From assembly GCA_964500675.1 (NCBI GenBank), contig CAZCNY010000010.1:1-64000 (forward strand): 64,000 bases of DNA. The letters are read 5' to 3'. Below, piece by piece: positions 34,488 to 40,925 of the stretch (position 1 is its first letter; every line of letters starts with the position of its first letter). This DNA is from CAMLJR01 sp964500675. GTDB lineage: Bacteria > Pseudomonadota > Gammaproteobacteria > Pseudomonadales > CAMLJR01. The notes under the pieces were generated by a model. It did not search any database and was not told the origin of the DNA. It was given only the letters and a program-made list of their open reading frames with translations. Position numbers and translations under genes: made by a program.

Positions 34488-35309
34488 TTAATCGCCGGTT
34501 TTATGCCCGCCGTCGCCATCGATTTGTTCAAACTGACGATTGAGCTGCGCGAGCTGGTGCTCGATACGTTGCAGGCGTTTATCGATATTGCGCAGATGCT
34601 GTTCCGAGGGTTCGATGTCGCCGCAGGCTTCGGCGCGCGAAATGAAAAATACCGATAGATTGGCGGTCACCACCGAGAATAATGCAACGCCGGCCAGGAT
34701 CAGCATCGTCGCGAATATACGGCCCTCGGTCGTGATGGGCACGATATCGCCGTAGCCGACACCCGTGACGGTGACGATTGCCCACCAGATGCCGTCGGCT
34801 GGGCTTTTGATGTGCGGATCGATGCCCGCGATGATGTAGCCCGAAATAAATACCACGAAGGCGCTGACCAGCAGCGTTAGACCGAGGTGATTGCGCGTGA
34901 GAATTTTGCGCAGCGTGCTGCTCAGCGGCAGCATTAAACTTAAAAAGATCAATAATCGCAGCGAGCGCAATCCTGTGGCGTACGGATAAATTCCCCACAG
35001 CACGGGAATGCCGAGCGCGATGATGACCAGATTGAGCCAGTTGTTGCGCAGATAGCGCGCGCGGTGATCGACGAGATAGGTGAGCCAGGCGGTTTCGCCG
35101 ACGAAATACAACCACACCGCGCTGTCGAGCAGGCGCCCGTACAGCGGCAGCATGCCGCGGCGCGTCTCCATGTGCCAGAACACAATAATGCATAGCGCGA
35201 TGGCTATCGCGGGTACTTCGAGGTAGCGGGCCCAACGCAGTGCCCGTGCATTTTCAGCTTCGTCGACACCGTTTAGACCGATCCAATAATGCAGGCGCCG
35301 TTTGATCAC
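34488..35309 (-). CDS. Voltage-gated-type potassium channel protein
   Basis: Five to six membrane segments, then the pore helix and selectivity filter TVTGVGYGD, then a last membrane segment and a C-terminal coiled-coil (ISRAEACGDIEPSEQ onwards). S4-like basic residues appear in LRSLRLLIF. This is the plan of small bacterial Kv channels. The frame opens at a TTG at 35381, but if the FNR box at 35402 drives it, transcription would start near 35367. I therefore use the GTG at 35309, which loses only a hydrophilic leader. The true start needs checking. Confidence 0.85.
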   Translation of the reverse strand: MIKRRLHYWIGLNGVDEAENARALRWARYLEVPAIAIALCIIVFWHMETRRGMLPLYGRLLDSAVWLYFVGETAWLTYLVDHRARYLRNNWLNLVIIALGIPVLWGIYPYATGLRSLRLLIFLSLMLPLSSTLRKILTRNHLGLTLLVSAFVVFISGYIIAGIDPHIKSPADGIWWAIVTVTGVGYGDIVPITTEGRIFATMLILAGVALFSVVTANLSVFFISRAEACGDIEPSEQHLRNIDKRLQRIEHQLAQLNRQFEQIDGDGGHKTGD

Positions 35310-35401
35310 GCGGGTCAGCCACTCACCGTGAAAAATTAGATTCAGCTTAAAGCTTAGTAGGTGAATACGCCTAATTACCAATGCAGGGAGGCGCGCTATT
35401 C

Positions 35402-35415
35402 TTGATATGCATCAA
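35402..35415. promoter_or_regulatory. Perfect FNR box between the K+ channel and the first fnr gene
   Basis: TTGATATGCATCAA matches the consensus at all fixed positions. Rightward, a CATGAT -10 candidate at 35437-35442 fits a start near 35450. Leftward, GGTAAT is at the corresponding place. It may serve both genes, and autoregulation of the FNR gene is possible. Confidence 0.85.
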
Positions 35416-35531
35416 AGATCGCGGCGCCCTCCGCACATGATAAGCGGTTAGAGTAGTGCGCGGTGCGGATGCAAGGATTTACTCGCGCTGCGAATTGCAG
35501 TACGGTTATTAAAATTACCCCGAGAAAAAAT

Positions 35532-36296
35532 ATGAATCAATCGGCCACCTCCGGAATTGAAGCCGCCCGCGAGCGGCATTGCCACCACGACTTTCAGATC
35601 TCGTGTTCAAATTGCCGGCTTTCGCAAATCTGTTTGCCGATTGCGCTCGAAGCGACCGATATCGATAAGCTCGATTCGATCATCCAGCGCGGCCGGCCGC
35701 TGCGCAAAGGCGATCACGTGTTTCGTCAGGATGAGCCGTTCAAGGCTGTTTACGCCGTGCGTTCGGGTACCTTGAAAGCGTACAGCACCACCGATAATGG
35801 TCAGGAGCAGGTCACGGCCTTTTATTTCCCCGGCGAAATTCTCGGTATGGACGGCATCAGTAAAAATCGCCATCCGAGTTCGGCCATCGCGCTCGAAACC
35901 GCGGCGATCTGCGAAATCCCGTTCGAGCTGCTCGGCGAACTCAGCATCCGCATCCCGAGTTTGCAGCGCCATTTCTTCCAGTTGATGAGCCAGGAAATCG
36001 CCGAAGATCAGCAGCTCATTACCATGCTGGGCAAAAACTCGGCTGAGCAGCGCGTCGCCGCCTTATTGTTGAGTATTTCCGCGCGCAACGCGCGACGCAA
36101 ATTGTCGGCGACGGCGTTTCGCCTCTCGATGTCGCGCGCGGATATCGGCAATTACCTCGGCCTCACCGTGGAAACCGTGAGCCGCATTTTCAGCCGCTTC
36201 CAGAAAAATGGGTTGATCAATGCCGATGGCAAGGAAGTGCTGATCGTCGACGCGGAGCTATTGCGAGAAACCGCAAACGGCAGCGGCTGCGCCTGA
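35532..36296 (+). CDS. fnr: FNR-type oxygen-sensing regulator, copy 1
   Basis: A 254-aa Crp/Fnr protein with the full set of cluster cysteines: CSNCRLSQIC (Cys25, Cys28, Cys34, spacing C-x2-C-x5-C) and Cys127 in TAAICEIP. It therefore should carry an oxygen-labile 4Fe-4S cluster. The recognition helix reads TVETVSRIFSRFQ, with the E-x-x-S-R contact residues for TTGAT half-sites. The ATG at 35532 begins the usual N-terminus; the frame extends back to 35463 without family sequence. A perfect FNR box lies 117 bases upstream. It is highly similar to the copy at 38529. Confidence 0.95.
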   Translation: MNQSATSGIEAARERHCHHDFQISCSNCRLSQICLPIALEATDIDKLDSIIQRGRPLRKGDHVFRQDEPFKAVYAVRSGTLKAYSTTDNGQEQVTAFYFPGEILGMDGISKNRHPSSAIALETAAICEIPFELLGELSIRIPSLQRHFFQLMSQEIAEDQQLITMLGKNSAEQRVAALLLSISARNARRKLSATAFRLSMSRADIGNYLGLTVETVSRIFSRFQKNGLINADGKEVLIVDAELLRETANGSGCA

Positions 36297-36404
36297 GCGC
36301 TCGCACCCGGCGCCACCGCCTTGCGGTAAAAAGCCCTGAAAAATGGTGCCGTACTGAGCCGATATTGCCTTTAGTTCCAACTATTCTAATAGGACCCGTT
36401 GCGC

Positions 36405-36418
36405 TTGATATGAGTCAA
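36405..36418 (+). promoter_or_regulatory. FNR box and -10 element upstream of the PilZ gene
   Basis: TTGATATGAGTCAA has one mismatch. A CATAAT -10 at 36441-36446 fits a start near 36453, 41.5 bases from the box centre. The centre lies 63.5 bases from the ATG. Confidence 0.85.
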
Positions 36419-36474
36419 GAGAGGGCAGCTACACTTCGACCATAATTTTCAATAAATGGTTAAGGTGCTTTGCT

Positions 36475-36879
36475 ATGGAACATCGCTATGGGCAACGTTT
36501 TCCCTCCGATCACAAAACGCTGATTTTCAAAAACGGCATGCCCGTGGCGATCGGTCGTATCTGCAATTTCAGCCGTGACGGTATTTTCGTCCAAACCGAA
36601 TTCGACTTCATCGACATCAATCACCCGCTCGAAATCGAGCTGATCGCACCGAGCAGCCGATCGTTCGCGGCCAATGGCGAGCGCAAATTGTGCAAAACTT
36701 TCGTCATGCACAAAGCGAACGGTGGGATTGGTTTATTGTTGCGCGAGGATTGTGTCGAAACGCAAAATAATTTTGCGGCATTCATCGCCGCTGAGTTGTC
36801 GCGCACTCAGTACGCGATCGATTCGTCCTCATCAGCAACATTGAGACCGCTGTTGTCAGAACTGTCTTCTGCGAAATAG
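36475..36879 (+). CDS. PilZ-domain c-di-GMP receptor
   Basis: A 134-aa single-domain protein. Both c-di-GMP contact motifs are present: RxxxR as R4-YGQ-R8 at the N-terminus and NxSxxG as N31-FS-RD-G36. The protein is otherwise a small beta barrel with a helical tail. It should bind c-di-GMP and pass the signal to a partner protein, which is not identifiable here. Its FNR box implies low-oxygen expression. The diguanylate cyclase at 57.9 kb is a possible source of the ligand but is not adjacent. Confidence 0.88.
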   Translation: MEHRYGQRFPSDHKTLIFKNGMPVAIGRICNFSRDGIFVQTEFDFIDINHPLEIELIAPSSRSFAANGERKLCKTFVMHKANGGIGLLLREDCVETQNNFAAFIAAELSRTQYAIDSSSSATLRPLLSELSSAK

Positions 36880-36954
36880 TCCCGGCAAAAGAATGCGCAG
36901 GTATTTCGTTTGCCCGCGCATGTGTCGGTAGTTCTTCCTGGTCCGGATATTCTT

Positions 36955-37092
36955 TTAGTGTAAATGCCCGACGATCACTGCGAGAATCACAATGCCAATC
37001 GTCCCGCAGCACATGGCTAAAATCGCCATGCCGAGCCGCCGCATCGTGGTTTTATCGTCAACACCTGCATTTTCATTCGCTACATGGCTCAT
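36955..37092 (-). CDS. 45-aa single-span membrane protein, likely FNR-activated
   Basis: A short frame, MSHVANENAGVDDKTTMRR followed by a hydrophobic span of about 20 residues (LGMAILAMCCGTIGIVILAV) and IVGHLH. The ATG at 37092 follows GGAGT 8 bases upstream. Directly upstream is a complete promoter: TATAAT at 37122-37127 (minus strand) and an FNR box at 37150-37163 with the right spacing. This is why I trust a gene this short. The Cys-Cys pair lies in the membrane span, and the end is His-rich. No family recognised; it could be a small respiratory subunit or a modulator. Confidence 0.75.
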   Translation of the reverse strand: MSHVANENAGVDDKTTMRRLGMAILAMCCGTIGIVILAVIVGHLH

Positions 37093-37149
37093 AATTTTAC
37101 TCCAACGTTATTGTCGAAAAAATTATAGGAGTGAGCGGCGTGGCGTATA

Positions 37150-37163
37150 TTGACGCGAATCAA
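37150..37163 (-). promoter_or_regulatory. FNR box and perfect -10 upstream of the 45-aa gene
   Basis: TTGACGCGAATCAA has one mismatch. The minus-strand TATAAT at 37122-37127 fits a start near 37115, 41.5 bases from the box centre. The centre lies 64.5 bases from the ATG at 37092. Confidence 0.85.
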
Positions 37164-37179
37164 TACTTTCTATCGGCAC

Positions 37180-37782
37180 CTAAAACTGTGCATCGGCACT
37201 TAAAACCAGCGTGTGGACGACCTGCGTATGATCGGTCGGATTGACTTCGCGCGTGAAGCCCATGTGCGCTGCAAAGTCGCGCATGTCGGCATTCTCGACG
37301 GTGTCGATCGAATACATGCTTTCGAGGTGGCGCGCTTTCGCAGTTTTGACCAGCCGCTGCATCAGCAGTGTGCCGAGTCCTTTATGTTTCCATGCATCGG
37401 CAACTGAGACGGCGCATTCGCAGCGCCTGCCGTTCGCATCGGAGTAATAGCGGCTCACGCCGATTTGCACGAGCTTGCCGTTTTTCTCGATCAGCGCGAC
37501 ATAGGCTTCATCGCGCACGTGATCGATCTCGGTGAGTTTTTTGAGCAGCGTGGGTGATGGGTGCACCATGCCGCTCAGAAAGCGATGGTAGCGGCTTTCC
37601 GGCGATAAGTTTTCGATGAATTCGCGTTCGCGTTCGGCATCGTCAGCTTGAATCGGGCGAATCGTCACACTGCTGCCATCGGCGAGCGTGGTGGTCCACA
37701 CCGCCGTGGCGTCCGATGGACAGGTCGCGTTAACGAGCGACGAAGCGTTGCGAGATGACGGGTTGCGCGGTGAAGAGTTCAT
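37180..37782 (-). CDS. GNAT family acetyltransferase
   Basis: A 200-aa protein with a GNAT core: DAEREREFIENLSPESRYHRF at the N-terminal side, then CAVSVADAWKHKGLGTLLM, whose glycine-containing loop binds acetyl-CoA. It lies 18 bases downstream of uspA on the same strand, so it is probably transcribed from the uspA promoter with its FNR box. Acetyltransferases next to UspA genes appear in other low-oxygen regulons. The substrate is unknown. Confidence 0.87.
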   Translation of the reverse strand: MNSSPRNPSSRNASSLVNATCPSDATAVWTTTLADGSSVTIRPIQADDAEREREFIENLSPESRYHRFLSGMVHPSPTLLKKLTEIDHVRDEAYVALIEKNGKLVQIGVSRYYSDANGRRCECAVSVADAWKHKGLGTLLMQRLVKTAKARHLESMYSIDTVENADMRDFAAHMGFTREVNPTDHTQVVHTLVLSADAQF

Positions 37783-37800
37783 GGCGATCCTCCCGAGGAT

Positions 37801-38244
37801 TTAACCTGCGCCTTTGGATTTAACGAGCAACACGGGCGCCGCGCTCATGCGAATGACGGCTTCGGCGTCGCTGCCGAGAAATAAATGACTAACACCGCGG
37901 CGTCCGTGCGTGCCCATGACGATCACATCGGCGGACCACTTGCGGCAATCGTCGACGATGGCGTCGGCAACACGGCGCACATTGGCATCGATCAGCGCAG
38001 TTTCGACGTTGATGCCCGCCGCAGCTACCTGGGCTTTGGCGCTTTCAAGCAATTGCGTACCGGACGCGCGTAATTGCTCGTAAATATCGCCGATCATATA
38101 CCCCGTGCTTTGCAAATAGACGGTATCGAGCACGTGCAGCAGGCGTATAGCCCCGGCCTCGCGCTGCGCAAGACGAATCGCCTCGACTAGCCCGGCGCTG
38201 GATGTTTCGCTGCCATCGACCGGGCAGAGAATGCGTTTGTACAT
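37801..38244 (-). CDS. Universal stress protein, UspA family
   Basis: A 147-aa single UspA domain. The ATP-binding motif G-x2-G-x9-G-S is complete in MGTHGRRGVSHLFLGSDAE. The N-terminus MYKRILCPVDGSE is standard. Proteins of this type help survival during anaerobic or energy stress. The FNR box at 38325 supports such a role. It is the first gene of a uspA-GNAT unit. Confidence 0.94.
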   Translation of the reverse strand: MYKRILCPVDGSETSSAGLVEAIRLAQREAGAIRLLHVLDTVYLQSTGYMIGDIYEQLRASGTQLLESAKAQVAAAGINVETALIDANVRRVADAIVDDCRKWSADVIVMGTHGRRGVSHLFLGSDAEAVIRMSAAPVLLVKSKGAG

Positions 38245-38324
38245 GGAGGCATCACCTTATTTTCTAACAATGGAAGTCGTCGCAACCGTTGTGCGCAAGT
38301 TAATGCATTTGCCTCTGGTCGAGT

Positions 38325-38338
38325 TTGACCGCGATCAA
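38325..38338 (-). promoter_or_regulatory. FNR box upstream of the UspA gene
   Basis: TTGACCGCGATCAA has one mismatch. The centre is 87.5 bases from the ATG at 38244, and TTAACT near 38300 on the minus strand is a possible -10. Confidence 0.75.
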
Positions 38339-38458
38339 TCTCTATTGGGTTGATTGTCATTTTCGTCATCGTCTGATCGCGCGCAGCCGATCGATTTGTT
38401 TTTTATCATGGTAAGACGATCGGTCGCATCGCCGCGGTGCCGACGGCACCGGTTTCCG

Positions 38459-38472
38459 TTGATGCAAATCAA
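38459..38472 (+). promoter_or_regulatory. Perfect FNR box upstream of the second fnr gene
   Basis: TTGATGCAAATCAA matches all fixed positions. TATCCT at 38496-38501 fits as -10 for a start near 38507. The centre is 63.5 bases from the ATG at 38529. This suggests autoregulation or control by the paralogue. Confidence 0.88.
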
Positions 38473-38528
38473 CACGGAGGCATCTCTTCTCCGTTTATCC
38501 TAGATTTGAATTCAAGGGAGATAATGCG

Positions 38529-39338
38529 ATGAGCACCGTCCTGCGCAACAACCTCGCGGTCGATACCACACTACCGGTCGCTGCAACGGCATCGGCACTC
38601 GATGCGTGTGAAGGGCAGTGCCATCACGGCTATAAAGTATCGTGCAGCGGCTGTCGCCTATCGACAATCTGTCTGCCGATCGCATTGCAGGCGCCCGATA
38701 TCGAGCGCCTCGATGCCATCGTGCAGCGCGGCCGGCCCTTGCACAAAGGCGAATATGTCTACCGCGAGGGACAGCCGTTTACAGCGGTTTATGCGGTGCG
38801 TGCGGGTACGTTGAAAGCGTACAGCACCACCGATGCCGGCGAAGAACAGGTTACGGGTTTTTATTTGCCCGGCGAAATTTTCGGCATGGATGGCTTGGGC
38901 AAAAATAAACACGTGAGTTCCGCCGTCGCGCTTGAAACCGCGGCGATCTGCGAAATTCCGTTCGAGCGTTTGAGCGATCTCAGCATTCATATTCCGAGTT
39001 TGCAGCGTCATTTTTTTCAGCTGATGAGTCAGGAGATTGCGCACGATCAACAATTGATCGCGCAGCTCGGCAAAAATACCGCGGAACAGCGCATCGCAGC
39101 GCTGTTGTTGAGTGTATCGGAACGCAATGCGCGCAGAAAATTATCGGCCACGAATTTCCGCTTGCCGATGTCGCGCACCGATATCGGCAATTATCTGGGG
39201 CTGACGGTGGAAACGGTGAGCCGCATTTTCAGCCGCTTTCAAAAAATCGGTCTGTTGTCGTCGGATCATCGCGAAATCGAATTGCTGCGCTTCGAGGATT
39301 TACGCGCTATCGCGAGCGGTAACGCCGTTTTCGATTAA
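38529..39338 (+). CDS. fnr: FNR-type oxygen-sensing regulator, copy 2
   Basis: A 269-aa paralogue of the regulator at 35532. Its cluster cysteines are in CSGCRLSTIC (Cys39, Cys42, Cys48) with Cys141 in TAAICEIP, and the recognition helix TVETVSRIFSRFQ is identical to copy 1. It differs in a longer N-terminus with two further cysteines (Cys27, Cys31) and a different C-terminal tail. It may head a run with the beta-CASP and phosphoketolase-like genes, since no other promoter-like FNR site lies between them. Confidence 0.95.
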   Translation: MSTVLRNNLAVDTTLPVAATASALDACEGQCHHGYKVSCSGCRLSTICLPIALQAPDIERLDAIVQRGRPLHKGEYVYREGQPFTAVYAVRAGTLKAYSTTDAGEEQVTGFYLPGEIFGMDGLGKNKHVSSAVALETAAICEIPFERLSDLSIHIPSLQRHFFQLMSQEIAHDQQLIAQLGKNTAEQRIAALLLSVSERNARRKLSATNFRLPMSRTDIGNYLGLTVETVSRIFSRFQKIGLLSSDHREIELLRFEDLRAIASGNAVFD

Positions 39339-39359
39339 ATCGATTGACACCACCGCTCT

Positions 39360-39413
39360 CCTTTAGACCCTTCAGGGCCTTTAGATCTTTCAGGACCTTT
39401 AGATCCTTCGGGG
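39360..39413. repeat. Three 18-bp tandem repeats between fnr copy 2 and the nuclease gene
   Basis: Units CCTTTAGACCCTTCAGGG, CCTTTAGATCTTTCAGGA and CCTTTAGATCCTTCGGGG follow each other directly. The CC...GG ends could pair within a unit. They end 36 bases before the next start. Confidence 0.8.
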
Positions 39414-39449
39414 GCTCGCGAGGAGAGGGAACTTAACGAGGATAACAAC

Positions 39450-40862
39450 GTGCAAATTTCATTTCACGGCGCTGACGGCGAAGTCACGGGCTCGTGCCAT
39501 TTAATCGAGTGCGCGGGTAAGCGCATTCTCATCGACTGCGGTCTGTTTCAAGGCGGCCGCGAAATCGAAGAAGAAAATTCGAGCGACTTCGGCTTCGATG
39601 CGAAATCGATCGATTTCGTCTTGCTCACCCACGCGCATCTCGATCACTGCGGGCGCTTGCCGCTGCTCGTTAAGCGCGGTTTTCGCGGCGAGATCATCAC
39701 CACGGCGGCATCGCGCGAACTCGCGCGGCTCGTGCTGCTCGATGCGGCGAATTTGCAGGAAGAGGAAGCGGTGCGGCGCGAGCGCAGACGCGCGCGCCAC
39801 GGTAGCGATCGCGAGGCGGGGCCGTTGTACACCGTGGTCGAAGCGCTCAATACGCTCGATTATTTCGGGCGCACGGCGGTGTTCGGCAAAGTGCTGCATT
39901 TGGCGCACGGCATCGCAGCGACGTTCTTCGATGCCGGCCACATTCTTGGCGCCGCGAGTGTTTATTTACAGCTCGAAGAAAACGGTGCCGGCTCGGACGG
40001 TGTCACCACTAAGCGCCGCGTTTTATTTTCCGGCGATCTCGGCAACGATAACGGCGCGCCGCTGTTGCAAGCGCAGCAGGATTTGCCGCCGAGCGATGTC
40101 GTCGTGATGGAGACGACGTATGGCGATCGTTGCCATCGCTCGCTCGATTCGTCGGTGCAGGAATTGTACGAGGCGATCAACGATACGTTCGCGCGCGGCG
40201 GCAACGTCATCATTCCGACGTTCGCGCTCGAACGCGCGCAGGAGCTGCTGTATTTTTTGCGCGTGGGCCGCGAACAAAAAATTTTGCCGGGCGCGCTGCA
40301 AGTCTTTCTCGATTCGCCGATGGCCATTTCGGCGACTGAAATTTTCGAGCGCCATCCCGAATGTTTTTCCACCGTGCTCGAAAAAATATTGCACGCGGGC
40401 AACGATCCCTTTCGTCTGCCCGGTTTGCATTTCGTGCGCGAGACGGCGGCGTCGATGGCGCTCAACCGGATCAACGGCGGCGCGGTGATCATGGCCGGTT
40501 CCGGCATGTGCACGGGCGGCCGTGTGCGCCACCATTTGCGGCACAATTTGTGGCGGCGCGAATCGAGTATCGTGTTTGTCGGTTTCGCCGCGCGCCAAAC
40601 GCTGGCGCGGCAAATTATCGACGGCGCGAAAATGGTACGAATTTTTGGTGAAGAAATTCCCGTGCATGCGTGCATTCACACCATCAACGGCTTTTCCGCG
40701 CACGCCGATCAGGCCGAGTTGCTGGCGTGGCATGCGCGCACAGGCAAACCCGCGACTACATTTCTTGTGCACGGCGAGGAAGCGGTAGCGAATCATTTTA
40801 AAACACTGTTGCAGCACACGCGCGCGATCGTGCCGCAACAGAACAGCGTCTATTCGCTGTAG
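39450..40862 (+). CDS. Metallo-beta-lactamase/beta-CASP RNA-processing nuclease family protein
   Basis: A 470-aa protein with HxHxDH as HAHLDHCG, further metal-ligand regions GHILGAAS and FSGDLG, the beta-CASP domain and the RMMBL-type C-terminal end (HTINGFSAHADQAEL). The family includes CPSF73-like endonucleases and RNase J-like enzymes. It should cleave RNA. It lies between an fnr gene and the phosphoketolase-like gene, 63 bases before the latter, and the same gene set is known from low-oxygen clusters of other proteobacteria. Confidence 0.92.
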   Translation: MQISFHGADGEVTGSCHLIECAGKRILIDCGLFQGGREIEEENSSDFGFDAKSIDFVLLTHAHLDHCGRLPLLVKRGFRGEIITTAASRELARLVLLDAANLQEEEAVRRERRRARHGSDREAGPLYTVVEALNTLDYFGRTAVFGKVLHLAHGIAATFFDAGHILGAASVYLQLEENGAGSDGVTTKRRVLFSGDLGNDNGAPLLQAQQDLPPSDVVVMETTYGDRCHRSLDSSVQELYEAINDTFARGGNVIIPTFALERAQELLYFLRVGREQKILPGALQVFLDSPMAISATEIFERHPECFSTVLEKILHAGNDPFRLPGLHFVRETAASMALNRINGGAVIMAGSGMCTGGRVRHHLRHNLWRRESSIVFVGFAARQTLARQIIDGAKMVRIFGEEIPVHACIHTINGFSAHADQAELLAWHARTGKPATTFLVHGEEAVANHFKTLLQHTRAIVPQQNSVYSL

Positions 40863-40925
40863 TCGGCATCGAATTTAGGGCTGCGTGCAGATTACGGAAT
40901 TCATATTCACTTCGGGTCGTGCGAT

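Noticed and set aside
38341..38360. Extra FNR site at GGTTGATTGTCATTTTC
   Set aside because: Only the first half-site TTGAT is present. The second half has no match.
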